DNA of 34,663 nucleotides from Marinobacterium arenosum (GCF_019795155.1 NZ_JAILYN010000046.1:1-34663); one strand, 5' to 3'; counted from the first letter of the stretch, positions 7,171 through 17,507 are shown. The notes: generated by a model not told the origin, from the letters alone. Numbers and translations are program-made.

Positions 7171-10100
7171 ATGACTTACGCTGTACCTCGCCCGGAACGC
7201 AAAACCCAAAACCGTGTGGTGGAGCTGTTCACCGCACCGGTTGAAGAAGGAGGCCTGGGGTATGGCTTCCTCGGTGACTGGAGCAAGCGCGAAGAAAACC
7301 GCTGCATAGAGCCGGAATTCCTCAGCGCCAGCCTGCGCCGTCGCGGCTACTCCGATCAGCATGTCGCCGCTGCGCTGTTAAAGCTGCAAACAGCGGCGGA
7401 GGTGGGCAGCGATACGCTCTATCAGGCCAATATGCGCGTGTATAACCTGCTGCGTTACCCAATCAAGGTACTGCTGTCGCCCGGTAAACCCCATGAAGAT
7501 GTAAAGCTGATCGACTGGGAACACCCGGAGCGCAATGACTTTGCCCTGGTGGAAGAGGTCACGCTCAAAGGCGGGCATGAGCGCCGCCCCGATCTGGTGA
7601 TCTACCTGAACGGTATCGCCATTGCCGTGATCGAGCTGAAGCGCAGCTCGGTGGAAGTGGGAGATGGCATACGCCAGCTGATCAGCAATCAGGAAAAGAT
7701 TTTCAATCGGGACTTCTTCGCCACCTCGCAACTGCTGCTGGCCGGTAACGACTCCCAGGGTTTGAGATACGGTACCACCGGCACACCGGAACAGTTCTAT
7801 GTGCAGTGGAAGGATGAATCCAACAGCGGCAAGCGCACGCCAGGCACCCTGCTGGACCAGCCGCTGGCGCAGATCTGCGATAAGACACGGCTGCTGGATC
7901 TGATCTACAACTTCATCATCTTTGATGGAGGGCTGAAAAAAGTGCCGCGCCAGCACCAGTATGCCGGTATCAAGGCCGCGCAAACACGCATCGCCGAACG
8001 TGAAGGCGGTGTCATCTGGCATACCCAGGGCAGTGGCAAAAGCATCCTGATGGTGCTGCTGGCCAAGTGGCTGATGGAGCATGATCCCGAAGCCCGCGTG
8101 CTGGTGGTGACCGACCGTGACGAGCTGGACAAGCAGATCGAAGGCGTGATGCGCAACGCCGGAGTGGTCGGCGAGGATGACCCTTCACCACGCATCGCCT
8201 CACGGGCACAGCTGGTCAGCAAGCTGGGTGCCACCACTCCCCGCCTGTTGTGTGCGCTGGTACACAAGTTCGATCCCAGTGATCTGGATGGCCCGCCACC
8301 GCCGCTTCATGGCCGCTTCTATGTATTTGTGGATGAGTGCCACCGTACCCAGGGCGGGCGCATGAACAAGCAGATGAAGCGCTGGCTGGAAGACGCCATC
8401 TTTATCGGCTTTACCGGTACGCCGCTGCTGCGCAAGGACAAGCAAACCACCCGCGAGGTATTTGGCCGCTACATTCACACCTACAAGTTCCCGCAGGCCG
8501 TGGCCGATGGCGTGGTGCTGGACCTCAAGTATGAAGCCCGCGATGTACCCCAGCGGCTGACCTCTCAAAAGTCGATTGATAACTGGTTTGAAGAAAAAAC
8601 CAAAAACCTGAACAACTACCAGAAGGCGGCGCTGCGTAAGCGTTGGGCCAAGCTGGAAGAGCTGATGAGTGCCAAAGAGCGCAAGGAGCGGATCATTGCC
8701 AACATCATCGAAGATTTCAGCCTCAAGCCGCGCCTGAACAACAACCGGGGCACGGCCATACTGGTGGCCGCCTCCATCTACGATGCCTGCCATTACTTCC
8801 GGCTGCTGCAGGGCACCAGCTTCGGCAAGTACTGCGGCATCATTACTTCATTCGAGCCGAACCATAACGCCATCTCCCGCGAACCGGCCGACAGTGACGA
8901 GCGGTACAAATTTGATACCTACACCCAGTATGTGTTGAAGGATTATCCGGGCACCAAGCAGTATGAAGAGGAGATGAAGCGACGTTTCAAGGAAGAGCCC
9001 GCCAGCCTGAAGCTGCTGATTGTGGTGAGCAAGCTGCTGACCGGTTTTGATGCGCCCTCCTGCACCTATATCTATCTCGACAACGAACTGCGTGACCACA
9101 ACCTGTTCCAGGCGATCTGCCGCACCAACCGGCTGGATGGCGAGGACAAGGAATACGGTCATATCGTTGATTTTGTTCATCTCTTCGGTGATGTGCAGAA
9201 CGCCATTTCGGTTTACAGCTCGGATGAACTGGACTTGGATAGCGGTGGCGGTGTTGCTGAAAACAACGTGGAGCTGAAAAACTGGCTGGAAGAGGGCTGC
9301 CGCAAGCTGGAAGAAGCCCGCGAGGCGTTGATGTATCTGTGTGAGCCGGTGCTGCCGCCGCGCGAAATCGAGGATTACATTCATACCTTCTGCGGCGACA
9401 TCAACGACCCCAAGGCGCTGGAGGAAACAGAAGCGCTCCGTATCACCTTCTACAAGGCCACAGCGGCGTTCATCCGTGCCTTCTCGGATGTGTCCCAGCA
9501 CCTGGAAGAGGCCGGTTATCCGGCCAACGAGATCGATAAGCTGAACCGCGAAACCGCATTCTTTGCCGAGGTCCGCGACGCCATCAAGCACTACTCCGGT
9601 GAAGAGCTGGATATCAAGCCGTTTGAGGCTGACATGCGCCACCTGATCAATACCTACATTCAAGCAGATCAGGCGACTGACTTGGGCGCTGTAGACAGCT
9701 ACTCGCTGGTTGAGCTGATCATCGAAACCGGCGTACACGATGCCATTGCCAAGAAGCTGAACTCAAAGGGCAAACTGTCGAAGAACGCGGTGGCCGAGGG
9801 CATCATCAACAACGTGCGCAAGACCATTATCCGCGATCAGCTCACCGATCCGCGTTTCTACGAGAAGATCTCCAAGCTGCTGGATGACCTGATTCTGGAC
9901 TGGCGCAAACAGACCCTGACCTACCAGGAGTTTCTGCAACGTGCCGAAGAGCTGGTCAAAAACATGACCAGTGGTAAAGGTGACACGGCCATACCGGCTG
10001 CGCTTGAGGGTAACCGAGAGGCCCAAACCCTCTACAACAACCTGCCGGATATCTTGGTGTTGGCAGTCCCGACCTGGGAGGTACGCGATGGAGAGGATGG

Positions 10101-10293
10101 CGAGGAAAATGACCTGGTGCAGATTACCCTTGAGATCGACCGCGCCATGCGTGAACAGGCACCGGCCAACTGGAAAGGTGACGAGACCCGTGAAAAACAG
10201 GTACTCAATGCGCTGCACCCGATCATGGGCAAAAACCGTGAAGCCACGCTGGCGCTGTTTGAGCTGATCAAACAGCAGGAAGGCTATCAATGA
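7171..10293 (+). CDS. hsdR: Type I restriction endonuclease subunit HsdR
   Basis: HsdR is the motor and nuclease subunit that translocates DNA and cleaves unmodified DNA at a distance. The 1040-residue protein has a PDDEXK nuclease domain with D141 ([11 protein letters not shown]) and E155-K157 (AVIELKRSS). The helicase core follows: Walker A QGSGKS with K290, DEAD-type motif II DECH at 388-391, motif III-like FTGTPL at 414-419, and later motifs about 640-680 ([17 protein letters not shown], then [18 protein letters not shown]). The C-terminal helical domain is complete. A good GGAGAGGAT ribosome site precedes the ATG, after a roughly 100-base gap from the DUF1016 gene. It appears functional, with no frameshift. 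Confidence 0.96.
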   Translation: MTYAVPRPERKTQNRVVELFTAPVEEGGLGYGFLGDWSKREENRCIEPEFLSASLRRRGYSDQHVAAALLKLQTAAEVGSDTLYQANMRVYNLLRYPIKVLLSPGKPHEDVKLIDWEHPERNDFALVEEVTLKGGHERRPDLVIYLNGIAIAVIELKRSSVEVGDGIRQLISNQEKIFNRDFFATSQLLLAGNDSQGLRYGTTGTPEQFYVQWKDESNSGKRTPGTLLDQPLAQICDKTRLLDLIYNFIIFDGGLKKVPRQHQYAGIKAAQTRIAEREGGVIWHTQGSGKSILMVLLAKWLMEHDPEARVLVVTDRDELDKQIEGVMRNAGVVGEDDPSPRIASRAQLVSKLGATTPRLLCALVHKFDPSDLDGPPPPLHGRFYVFVDECHRTQGGRMNKQMKRWLEDAIFIGFTGTPLLRKDKQTTREVFGRYIHTYKFPQAVADGVVLDLKYEARDVPQRLTSQKSIDNWFEEKTKNLNNYQKAALRKRWAKLEELMSAKERKERIIANIIEDFSLKPRLNNNRGTAILVAASIYDACHYFRLLQGTSFGKYCGIITSFEPNHNAISREPADSDERYKFDTYTQYVLKDYPGTKQYEEEMKRRFKEEPASLKLLIVVSKLLTGFDAPSCTYIYLDNELRDHNLFQAICRTNRLDGEDKEYGHIVDFVHLFGDVQNAISVYSSDELDLDSGGGVAENNVELKNWLEEGCRKLEEAREALMYLCEPVLPPREIEDYIHTFCGDINDPKALEETEALRITFYKATAAFIRAFSDVSQHLEEAGYPANEIDKLNRETAFFAEVRDAIKHYSGEELDIKPFEADMRHLINTYIQADQATDLGAVDSYSLVELIIETGVHDAIAKKLNSKGKLSKNAVAEGIINNVRKTIIRDQLTDPRFYEKISKLLDDLILDWRKQTLTYQEFLQRAEELVKNMTSGKGDTAIPAALEGNREAQTLYNNLPDILVLAVPTWEVRDGEDGEENDLVQITLEIDRAMREQAPANWKGDETREKQVLNALHPIMGKNREATLALFELIKQQEGYQ

Positions 10294-11057
10294 CCGAGTT
10301 GATCGAGCTGGGCGAGGTCAGGATTCAGGTTACCCGCAAGGCGGTGAAGAACGTACATCTCAGCGTCCACCCGCCCGATGGCGAAGTCACGCTGGTGGCC
10401 CCGACCAGTACCCGGCTGGATGTGGCCCGCGCCTATGCCATCACCAAACTGGGCTGGATTCGGGACCAACAGGCCAAGCTGCAGCAGCAGACACGGGAAG
10501 AGCCTCGCCAGTACATAACACGGGAAAGCCTGTACCTGTGGGGCCAGCGCTACCTGCTCGAAGTGGAAGAAAAGGACACCAAGCCCGGTGTCACCTGGAA
10601 CCATACTCGCATCCTGCTGACCGTGCGGCCAGGCAGCGATCACGCCAAGCGTGCCGAGGTGATCCATAACTGGCACAAGCAGCTGCTGCATAAAGCGGTG
10701 CAGCCCCTGATCCAGAAGTGGGAGCAACGGCTGGGTGTAAAGGTTGCCGGTTACTATCTGCAGAAGATGAAAACCAAATGGGGCAGCTGCAACCACCGGG
10801 CCGGTAACATCCGCCTGAATACCGAGTTGGTGAAGAAGCCCAAGGAGCTGCTGGACTACATCGTGCTACATGAAGTGGCGCATCTGGTGGAACCAACCCA
10901 CAGCGAACGGTTCACGGCCATTTTGGATGAGCACTACCCAAGCTGGCGCACGGCACGGGATGAACTCAACGCCCTGCCGTTGGAGACGATTAACCCGAGC
11001 GAAGCGGCGAACAGGGACCAGGGAGGGCAGAATGAAGGATTTATCAGACGCCGTTGA
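10290..11057 (+). CDS. YgjP-like zinc metallopeptidase
   Basis: The 255-residue protein belongs to the YgjP/DUF45 (SprT-like, M48-related) metallopeptidase family. It has the zinc-binding HEVAH at 194-198 ([12 protein letters not shown]) with a likely third ligand H204 in PTHSERF, and the family signature [10 protein letters not shown] at about 159-168. The first 75 residues form the usual N-terminal beta domain. The start overlaps the hsdR stop (ATGA), so it is cotranscribed with the restriction genes. YgjP-like genes commonly follow hsdR. A role in processing or turnover of HsdR or other subunits is possible, since HsdR is known to be proteolytically controlled in other type I systems, but that is inference. 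Confidence 0.88.
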   Translation: MTELIELGEVRIQVTRKAVKNVHLSVHPPDGEVTLVAPTSTRLDVARAYAITKLGWIRDQQAKLQQQTREEPRQYITRESLYLWGQRYLLEVEEKDTKPGVTWNHTRILLTVRPGSDHAKRAEVIHNWHKQLLHKAVQPLIQKWEQRLGVKVAGYYLQKMKTKWGSCNHRAGNIRLNTELVKKPKELLDYIVLHEVAHLVEPTHSERFTAILDEHYPSWRTARDELNALPLETINPSEAANRDQGGQNEGFIRRR

Positions 11058-11118
11058 GCGCTAGCAGGAAGTAGTGGCGACAACAGGCATGGCGTTGATT
11101 AACTGAAGGAGCACAAGG

Positions 11119-11703
11119 ATGTCCGTCCCCCATATTAATCTGACCTGCAATAAATGCGGCGAAGGCTGGTCTCCAGCGCAGTTGAACAAGCATCGAGTTT
11201 ATCTGGACAGTGACGTTGAAGTGCCGGTTTACAGCACTCTCGGCTGGTGTGAAACCTGTGCCGCACTGCGGCCGGTGGAGCACTTTGAGGATTCGCCCCG
11301 GACACAGCAGGAGCTTGAAGGGATCGATGCCGAGTTGGCTCAGCTAACAAATACCTGGATTAAGCGCTTGTTCATGCGGACTTTCAACAGCCATCAAGGG
11401 CACAGGGAATGGCTTGAAGAGAGAAGAAAATCCTTGATACAGCGCTTGGTCATAATTGAAAAACGCCGAGGGGATGAGGCTTGTCTGGTCTGCGGCAGTC
11501 GACGCCTGCAGTCATTCACCGGCGACTATAGCCTGGAGACGGATGGAACATTCTCGTATGTAGGCAGTAAACCCTCCGGCTTTATTCATCCCGGCTGCGA
11601 CGGTGAGTTCATCGCAACCGGCAGTGATATCCGCTTTCACTTTGCCCGGATCACCTACTGCTACAGCCCCGAGGGCGAGCTGATTGAGGAACGGTGGCCT
11701 TAA
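11119..11703 (+). CDS. Zinc-binding Cys-rich hypothetical protein at end of hsd operon
   Basis: This 194-residue protein has four Cys/His pairs: CNKC at 10-13, CETC at 44-47, CLVC at 122-125 and HPGC at 157-160. The first two pairs and the last two pairs could each make one zinc ribbon, separated by a charged helix at about 60-117. GAAGGAG lies 8 bases before the ATG. The gene follows the YgjP-like gene by 61 bases on the same strand and is probably the last member of the operon. I do not recognise a named family. Zinc ribbons on either side of a helix suggest a nucleic-acid or protein adaptor, but that is conjecture. Confidence 0.75.
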   Translation: MSVPHINLTCNKCGEGWSPAQLNKHRVYLDSDVEVPVYSTLGWCETCAALRPVEHFEDSPRTQQELEGIDAELAQLTNTWIKRLFMRTFNSHQGHREWLEERRKSLIQRLVIIEKRRGDEACLVCGSRRLQSFTGDYSLETDGTFSYVGSKPSGFIHPGCDGEFIATGSDIRFHFARITYCYSPEGELIEERWP

Positions 11704-11892
11704 GGCGCTTGCTCCGAGTGGGTATCACCCCAGTAGGTCACATCGCCGTGACAACACCTGCGCCAATGACTGTACTCGGCAACCGAGTCCTTCCAGCGCC
11801 AGCAACTGACACTGGATGATGGTTCTCCTGATCACGACTGCGGCACAGTGGACGAGGTAGGCACAGAGCAGGTTTGCTTGAGAGCATCCTGA

Positions 11893-11914
11893 AGCAGTTG
11901 CACCTGCAACTGCT
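11893..11914. terminator. Hairpin after the restriction operon (weak terminator candidate)
   Basis: AGCAGTTGC-ACCT-GCAACTGCT is a perfect 9-bp stem with a 4-base loop, 190 bases after the last operon gene. It has no strong T-run (CTGACTATTTTG follows), so termination is uncertain. Confidence 0.3.
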
Positions 11915-11967
11915 CTGACTATTTTGTCTGCGCGTAAGGGGGTAACGCTAGTGTTAGCCTCTGTTGA

Positions 11968-12043
11968 TGCGCACCTGAATGCGTATCAGTTTTGTGCGTA
12001 CTTCTCTGCGTACAGTGGCGACTGGTTCGCGTCTGAATGCGAA
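11968..12043. repeat. Cluster of TGCG(T/C/A)A short repeats
   Basis: TGCGCA at 11968, TGCGTA at 11980, 11995 and 12007, and TGCGAA at 12038, with CTGAATGCG shared around the second and fifth. Spacings are 12, 15, 12 and 31. Such arrays can be protein-binding sites, for example integrase arm sites, or remnants of a repeat element. Meaning is unknown. Confidence 0.4.
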
Positions 12044-12680
12044 CCTGAAAGCTGCAAACATTTCCGCGAACACTGATGCGGGTGCCGGCAGGTAAGAGCC
12101 CTTATTCGAACCAAACTAGTTTGAGCTTCTCTTTGTATCTTATTCCGTTCGCATGGACACCCAGCAGGGTATGGCGATGGACTACCTGTCCAAGCCGCAG
12201 ATCGCCAATGAACTGCAGGGGCTGATGCTGGCATGGCTGATCCATCCGAGCTTTCCTTGATGCAGATGATGGCCGCTATTGTCTCATGGCGTGGACTTGA
12301 TCACAGTTTCCTTAGCTGAACATCTGCGCTTCTGATTTAACTCGGTAAAGAGAATACCTTTCCATCAAACCCGATCGAAACCCTGCCTTTTGAACGGGTG
12401 CGACGTTTCCCCCTGCTATTTAACTTGTTTATCTGGCTAAAAATATACTAACGTTTTGGTTTTAATAGAGCGTTTGTTCAATTTATAAGGCGGTCTGGTG
12501 CTACGGGTTCTATTTTTATTGATCGATCAATCTATTACTGATTTTTTATTATATAAGCATGACTTCCCTCAAGTTTTTGTCTATTGTGTCGGCGATTTTT
12601 GATTAGACCTTCGTCTATTAACATCTTATGACTAATGCCGGCGCTGCATAGGGCCGGGCGATCAGGCTTGAGATGGGCGG

Positions 12681-12760
12681 ACGGTTTATTCATCGGCAAA
12701 CCGTTGGCCGATGAAGCGGTGCCTGGGCCTCTTCATTGCGGGGCCCCCAAAAGGACAGGC
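12681..12760 (+). promoter_or_regulatory. Structured 5' leader with pseudoknot-type pairing, upstream of chemoreceptor gene
   Basis: ACGGTTT (12681-12687) is complementary to AAACCGT (12698-12704), and TTCATCGGC (12689-12697) to GCCGATGAA (12707-12715). The strands interleave in the order expected for an H-type pseudoknot, or give two mutually exclusive hairpins. A second structure follows: GCCTG (12721-12725) with CAGGC (12756-12760), enclosing GGGCC/GGCCC. The coding start is at 12777 after AAGGAA. It does not match the cyclic-di-GMP riboswitch consensus I know from chemoreceptor leaders. Pairing is seen directly; a regulatory role is inference. Confidence 0.5.
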
Positions 12761-12776
12761 TTTAAGGAAGCTGGAA

Positions 12777-14528
12777 ATGGAATCGACGATCTCAGTCAGG
12801 AAACTGATCTATCTTATCTTCGCCACCATGTTGGCCTTCTCCGTTAGCTTGGTGATCGTGGTTTACCTGGTTTTTCAAAATCAGCAGGAGCTGATTGACA
12901 GCCAGGAAACCCGCTATGAATCCTACCTGTTGGCCGATGAACTGCGGCAGAGTTCGGACGATCTGACCCGTCTGGCGCGAACCTACGTGCTGACCGGCGA
13001 TAGCCGGTTTGAGCAGCAGTATGCGGATGTATTGGCGATTCGTAATGGCGACAAGCCCAGGCCGCAGCATTATGAACGGATCTACTGGGATTTTATGGCG
13101 GCGGATGGCCGTAAGCCGTCGTCGGACGGTGAGACCATCTCGCTTGATACGTTGATGCGTGAAGCCGGTTTCACCCAGCAGGAGATGGCCAAGCTGGCCG
13201 CTGCCCAGGCCAATTCGGATGAGTTGGTGAAGATGGAAACCATCGCGATGAATGCCACCAGGGGGTTGTTCGATGATGGCACAGGTCATTTCAACCGGCG
13301 TGCAGAGCCCGACTCCGAGATGGCTGCCGAGCTGCTGCACAACCCGCGCTATCACCAGGAAAAGGCCAAGATCATGGCGCCGGTCAATGAGTTCTTTACG
13401 ATGCTCGACGATCGTACCCGCCACACCGTCGATCAATATATTGCCAGCGGCGATCGGCTATTCACACTCCTGATGGTGATGTCCGCATTGCTGTTGCTGT
13501 TCAGCGTGCTGCTGGGCTGGGGACTACGGCGGTTGGTATTGACGCCGCTCGGCGCCGAGCCGGTCGAGATGGCCTCGATGGCACGCCGTATCGCGGACGG
13601 TGATCTGGCTATGCAGTTTTCCGACAATGCACGCACCGGGATGTATAGCGCGATGTGCGAGATGACCGACAAGCTGCGCGGGCTGGTCGGTAATATCCGG
13701 CAATCCAGCGACGGGCTGGCGGCGGCGGCCGAGCAGACCTCGGCGGTGACCGAGCAGACCAGTATCAATGCCCAGCAACAGCAACAGGATACCGATCAGG
13801 TGGCAGCCGCCATCAATGAGATGGCGTCGACGGTGCAGAATGTCGCCCAAAGTACGGCCGATGCGGCCGATGCCGCCTGCTCCGCCACCGCGTCAGCCGG
13901 CCACGGCAAGCAGGTGGTTCAGCAGGCGGTGACCGCTATCGAGGGGCTGGCGGCGGAAGTAGACAAGGCGTCCGGGGTTATCCAGTCGCTGGAAGCGAAC
14001 AGTGGCAAGATTAGCTCAGTGATCGAGGTCATTCGCAATATTGCTGACAAGACCAACCTGCTGGCGTTGAATGCAGCCATTGAGGCGGCCCGTGCTGGCA
14101 CCCAGGGGCGGGGATTTGCGGTGGTGGCCGACGAGGTGCGGACGCTGGCCGAGCAGACCCAGGCGTCAACGCAGGAGATCGAGGAGATGATCCAGCAGCT
14201 GCAATCGGGCACCCGGCAGGCGGTGGCGGTGATGGCCAACAGTCAGACACAGGCCCAGACCACCCTGCAACAGGCGGCGGAAGCCGACCAGGCGCTGGAT
14301 GCGATCACCGATGCGATCGGCGTGATCAACGATATGAACACCCAGGTCGCCAGTGCGGCCGAGCAGCAGGTCGCGGTGACCGACGAGATCAACCGCAGTA
14401 TCACCAATATCAGCGAAGCCAGCGAGCAGACGGCGGTCGGCGCCAAGCAGACGGCGGCATCCAGTGCCGAACTGGCCGGATTAGCGGAGCAGCTGCGGGA
14501 GATGATCGCCGAGTTCCGGCTGTCATAG
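12777..14528 (+). CDS. Methyl-accepting chemotaxis protein (first of tandem pair)
   Basis: This is a transmembrane chemoreceptor of about 583 residues that would signal to CheA/CheW. From the ATG at 12777 (AAGGAA about 7 bases upstream), TM1 is at about 9-32. A helical periplasmic sensor of about 190 residues follows, rich in Asp/Glu/Arg ([20 protein letters not shown]). TM2 is at about 227-250, then a HAMP domain ([20 protein letters not shown]), and the cytoplasmic coiled-coil domain with the conserved hairpin tip at about 427-458 ([30 protein letters not shown]). An upstream ATG at 12711 would add 22 residues but lies inside the leader structure and has no ribosome site. The ligand is unknown; the sensor is of the helical-bundle type, not Cache. 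Confidence 0.92.
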   Translation: MESTISVRKLIYLIFATMLAFSVSLVIVVYLVFQNQQELIDSQETRYESYLLADELRQSSDDLTRLARTYVLTGDSRFEQQYADVLAIRNGDKPRPQHYERIYWDFMAADGRKPSSDGETISLDTLMREAGFTQQEMAKLAAAQANSDELVKMETIAMNATRGLFDDGTGHFNRRAEPDSEMAAELLHNPRYHQEKAKIMAPVNEFFTMLDDRTRHTVDQYIASGDRLFTLLMVMSALLLLFSVLLGWGLRRLVLTPLGAEPVEMASMARRIADGDLAMQFSDNARTGMYSAMCEMTDKLRGLVGNIRQSSDGLAAAAEQTSAVTEQTSINAQQQQQDTDQVAAAINEMASTVQNVAQSTADAADAACSATASAGHGKQVVQQAVTAIEGLAAEVDKASGVIQSLEANSGKISSVIEVIRNIADKTNLLALNAAIEAARAGTQGRGFAVVADEVRTLAEQTQASTQEIEEMIQQLQSGTRQAVAVMANSQTQAQTTLQQAAEADQALDAITDAIGVINDMNTQVASAAEQQVAVTDEINRSITNISEASEQTAVGAKQTAASSAELAGLAEQLREMIAEFRLS

Positions 14529-14984
14529 CCCACCTTCAGCGGCGGACTCCCGGCAGGCGCTGCCCGGAGTTCGGCCGCGGCACGTTGGTCGCTCCACGCC
14601 GGTCGCGCCATGCTGTCTGTGAGTCAGCGGCAATACAGGCTTATTAGCCGAACTCTCTCCGTTGTTGTGCGCATTCGTGTTGGTTGACCTAGCTGTCGGC
14701 TCTCATGCTGTTACCTTTCCTCGAATACTCGGCGATCAGCGCGCTATCGGGTGCCTGCTATGTAGTCGCGACATTGTCATGCGTGGTTGCGACAACCCCC
14801 GTTCGACAGCTACGGGGCAGTCACTTTGCGCTGGACAATTAGCCAAAAGTTGAATTCTACTAGGCCCTCTGCCTGTCCGATGGGGATCTTCGATCGCCTG
14901 CTGGCGAAGCCATGCCGCCGGTGGTTTCGCTGTTTATTGGGATGGGTGCACCTTCTTTCTCAATCACAAGGGCTGGATGTAGTG
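14529..14984. other. Intergenic region between the two chemoreceptor genes
   Basis: A 25-base imperfect hairpin (14546-14570, stem of 11 pairs with one mismatch) follows the first gene but lacks a T-run. A second hairpin (14904-14930, GCGAAGCC with GGTTTCGC, one G-U pair) is followed by TGTTTATTGG and lies about 55 bases before the second chemoreceptor start. No gene is supported; an in-frame upstream extension of the second gene from 14787 lacks a ribosome site. Confidence 0.45.
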
Positions 14985-16937
14985 ATGAGTATTCGAGTGA
15001 AGTTCCTTCTGGCATTGATGGCCAGTGTCCTGGTGCCGGTGCTGATCGTCTCGGCAACGGTCATTCTGAATATCAGGGATAGCGCGCTCCGCGTGTTCGA
15101 AACCAGTAGTGCCAAGGAAATTCGGCAGGTCGATAATGCTTTTTCACTGTATCTGAATGGTCTGGCGGAGGATGCCGCCTTCCTGGCCAGCAACGCCAGC
15201 CTGCGCCAGCTGGACAGCTCGGTGGCGAAGTACGTGGATAAACCCTCGGCGCCGATGACGCCGGACCAGAACTCGGCGGTTGAGCAGGAAGCCTACCGAC
15301 TGATGGCCGAGTTCGGTGAGTCCCATCCGGATCTGGCCTACGTCTACCTCGGTCTCAGCGACGGTGGTTATATCCAGTGGCCGAAGGGCGAAAACGGCGC
15401 CAACTACGACCCACGCAAGCGGCCCTGGTTCATCAACGCCCGCGAGGCCCGCGAGGCGACCCGGGTGCCGGCGTATGAGGACATCACCTCCGGTGCGCCG
15501 CTGCTGGATTACCTGCAGCGTTTCGAAGCCCGCGATGGCTTGTTCGGTGTGGTCGGGGTGGATGTGACCCTGTCCAAGCTGACCGAGATGGTCAAGCAGG
15601 TAACCTTCGGTGGCTCCGGCTTCGTGATGCTGGTGGAGGATACCGGCACGGTGCTGGCCGATCCGTCCAATACCGAACACAACTTCAAGGCGCTGGATTC
15701 GCTGGGCGGCTTCTACGCCGAACTGGCCGACAGCCGTTCCGGTCTGAGGGAGGTCACGCTGGATGGCGACCGCTGGATTACCAATACCTACGTATCGCCA
15801 CAGCTGGGCTGGAAGTTCATCGGTTTCGTGCCCAGCAGCGAAGTCTATGCCGAAGCCAACCAGCTGAGTTGGACCATCCTGCTGATCGCGGCGTCAATGG
15901 TGGTGCTGTTCCTGCTGCTGGGCACCTGGCTGGCCCGGCTGATCACCCGGCCGATGCAGCAGATCACCGGTGGTCTGCAGAATATCGCCTCCGGTGAAGG
16001 TGACCTGACCCGGCGGCTGGAGATCAACAGCCGCGACGAGGTGGGCACCATGGCGACCGCCTTCAACAGCTTTGTCGGTTCGATCAACGAGCTGGTGGCC
16101 CAGATCAAGAGCAACGCCGGTGACGTGAAGAACGTCTCCGACGAAACCCAGGGGGTGGTCAATACGGTCAAGAGTATCTCCGACCGTCAGAGCCAGGCGA
16201 TCGACCAGGTGGCGGCCGCCTTCCAGGAGATGGTGGCGACCGCCAACGAGGTGGCGTCCAACTGTTCACTGGCAGCCAGCGCCGCCGACGAAGGGCAGCA
16301 ACAGGTGGTGCAGGGACGGGAGCATATTCAGCAGATGTCCGGTGCGGTGGAGCAGCTGGTGACGGCGCTGTCGGAGTCGAACTCGGCGATGGTCGAGCTG
16401 GCCAACGAGTCCAGCAATATCACCCTGATCCTCGACACTATCCGCGATATCGCCGACCAGACCAACCTGCTGGCGCTGAACGCGGCGATCGAGGCGGCCC
16501 GGGCCGGCGAACAGGGGCGCGGCTTCGCGGTGGTGGCCGATGAAGTGCGGACCCTGGCGCGACGTACGGCCGAATCCACCGAAGAGATCGATAAACTGCT
16601 GACCGGCCTGCGCCAGCGCACCGATACCGTATCGGCCAAGCTGGCGACCAGCCTGGAACACTCCAACCAGACCGTCGAACAGGCGGGCGGGACCCGCGAA
16701 GTGTTCGAGTCGATTCAGCAGGCGGTAACCACCATCCGTGATATGACCACCCAGATTGCTGCGGCGGCAGAACAGCAGCACCAGGTGGCCGAGGAGATCA
16801 ACCGCAACATGACCGATATCCATGACGGCGCGGTCGAGGCCAGCAGCGCCTCGAGCCAGGTGCAGGGCAGCGCCGACACCCTGGCACAGCTGTCGGCGGG
16901 GCAGCAGCAGCTGGTCAGCCGCTTCCGGACCGAGTAA
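14985..16937 (+). CDS. Methyl-accepting chemotaxis protein with dCache-type sensor
   Basis: This is a second chemoreceptor, 650 residues from the ATG at 14985 ([18 protein letters not shown] about 11 bases upstream). TM1 is at about 8-30. The periplasmic part is a double Cache (dCache_1-like) domain, with the ligand-pocket-like segment [10 protein letters not shown] at about 146-155 and YEDITSGAP soon after, as in amino-acid or organic-acid sensing receptors. TM2 is at about 296-320, followed by HAMP ([20 protein letters not shown]) and the signalling tip at about 494-525 ([30 protein letters not shown]). It has no C-terminal CheR-docking pentapeptide. It follows the first receptor by 456 bases with its own leader, so separate regulation is likely. 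The ligand cannot be named. Confidence 0.93.
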   Translation: MSIRVKFLLALMASVLVPVLIVSATVILNIRDSALRVFETSSAKEIRQVDNAFSLYLNGLAEDAAFLASNASLRQLDSSVAKYVDKPSAPMTPDQNSAVEQEAYRLMAEFGESHPDLAYVYLGLSDGGYIQWPKGENGANYDPRKRPWFINAREAREATRVPAYEDITSGAPLLDYLQRFEARDGLFGVVGVDVTLSKLTEMVKQVTFGGSGFVMLVEDTGTVLADPSNTEHNFKALDSLGGFYAELADSRSGLREVTLDGDRWITNTYVSPQLGWKFIGFVPSSEVYAEANQLSWTILLIAASMVVLFLLLGTWLARLITRPMQQITGGLQNIASGEGDLTRRLEINSRDEVGTMATAFNSFVGSINELVAQIKSNAGDVKNVSDETQGVVNTVKSISDRQSQAIDQVAAAFQEMVATANEVASNCSLAASAADEGQQQVVQGREHIQQMSGAVEQLVTALSESNSAMVELANESSNITLILDTIRDIADQTNLLALNAAIEAARAGEQGRGFAVVADEVRTLARRTAESTEEIDKLLTGLRQRTDTVSAKLATSLEHSNQTVEQAGGTREVFESIQQAVTTIRDMTTQIAAAAEQQHQVAEEINRNMTDIHDGAVEASSASSQVQGSADTLAQLSAGQQQLVSRFRTE

Positions 16938-16949
16938 CACCCGCTGTTG

Positions 16950-16980
16950 CGTCGGGCGCCTGTTGGCGCCCGACGTCATC
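16950..16980 (+). terminator. Rho-independent-like terminator after second chemoreceptor
   Basis: CGTCGGGCGCC-TGTT-GGCGCCCGACG is a perfect 11-bp stem with a 4-base loop (16950-16975), 13 bases after the stop codon. Downstream bases are pyrimidine-rich (TCATCCGCTCTGCTTATTTC) but not a clean T-run. Confidence 0.7.
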
Positions 16981-17431
16981 CGCTCTGCTTATTTCTTCTT
17001 AAATCAAGCCTTGTCTGTCACTGTGCAACTCATCCGGGCCTCTGACATCAGCTGATCCGGTACATCGCCGGCAGCTATAGGTGGAGGTGTTCGGCGATCT
17101 GATCTCCAGATGCTTGACCGACCCCCGCTGACCTTCTTCCCAACAATGCCGCGATCTGCGAACGGATACTGTTCTAGCGATAGACGAACTTCCGTCGCCA
17201 GAGGGAGGTATTTCCGTAGCGCACCTGGCCGTATAGTGCCCGTACCTCGGGCATCAATTAGACACGGCAGACAGAAGAGAGCCGCGGTTGAGTCGTGGGG
17301 TGGAGGGGATTTTCGGTAGCCGCTCGGTTGGCGCGCCTCTTGGTATCGTAAATGATCGAAAATAGCCGGGGCTTGCGATATCGGACGCGGCTTGCCGGCC
17401 GGGGTGTGCTATTAGAAATAGGAAGGCCCGC
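16981..17431. other. Intergenic region upstream of tRNA-Thr
   Basis: About 450 bases without a supported gene, repeat or clear signal. Several short frames exist but have no ribosome sites and unlikely composition. The promoter of the tRNA gene should lie in the last 60 bases, but I cannot fix its boxes. Confidence 0.4.
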
Positions 17432-17507
17432 GCCGGCATAGCTCAGTTGGTAGAGCAGCGCATTCGTAATGCGAAGGTCGGAGGTTCGACTCCTCTTGCC
17501 GGCACCA
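17432..17507 (+). tRNA. tRNA-Thr (anticodon CGT)
   Basis: A complete 76-base cloverleaf. The acceptor GCCGGCA pairs with TGCCGGC. The D-arm is GCTCAGTTGGTAGAGC, the anticodon loop TTCGTAA carries anticodon CGT, and the T-arm is GGAGGTTCGACTCC. CCA is encoded. It closely resembles enterobacterial tRNA-Thr(CGT). No duplicated 3' end is seen nearby, so it shows no sign of being an integration site here. Confidence 0.96.

Larger units (their letters stand above)
11704..12776. other. Gene-free stretch between restriction operon and chemoreceptors
   Basis: No reading frame is convincing. The first part contains a 9-bp perfect hairpin (11893-11914) and a cluster of TGCG(T/C/A)A motifs (11968-12043). 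The part from about 12340 to 12620 is AT-rich and probably holds the promoter of the first chemoreceptor gene. It includes a 14-bp perfect palindrome ATTGATCGATCAAT at 12518-12531. The last 100 bases form a structured leader. A 35-codon frame at 12153-12260 looks like gene debris. The right boundary of the accessory block is probably within 11.7-12.3 kb. Confidence 0.5.

Noticed and set aside
1162..11728. TGGGTATCAC at 1162-1171 and 11719-11728 flanking the restriction operon as target-site repeats
   Set aside because: A 10-base match is expected by chance many times in a window of this length, and the flanking bases do not extend it.
11968..12043. CRISPR array
   Set aside because: Repeats are only 6-9 bases with irregular spacing and no cas gene is present.
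12153..12260. 35-codon frame starting MDTQQGMAMDYL after the restriction operon
   Set aside because: No ribosome site, no family and a gene-free context; at most debris of an older gene.
12560..12610. Sigma-28 promoter (TCAAGTTT ... GGCGATTT) for the first chemoreceptor
   Set aside because: The -10 match is poor and the spacer is about 14 bases rather than 11.
14787..14984. 66-codon N-terminal extension of the second chemoreceptor
   Set aside because: It would place polar, Trp/Cys-rich sequence before the first membrane segment, lacks a ribosome site, and the ATG at 14985 gives the usual short cytoplasmic start.
17432..17507. tRNA-Thr as an integration site for the neighbouring genes
   Set aside because: No duplicated 3' end, integrase or composition change is seen next to it.
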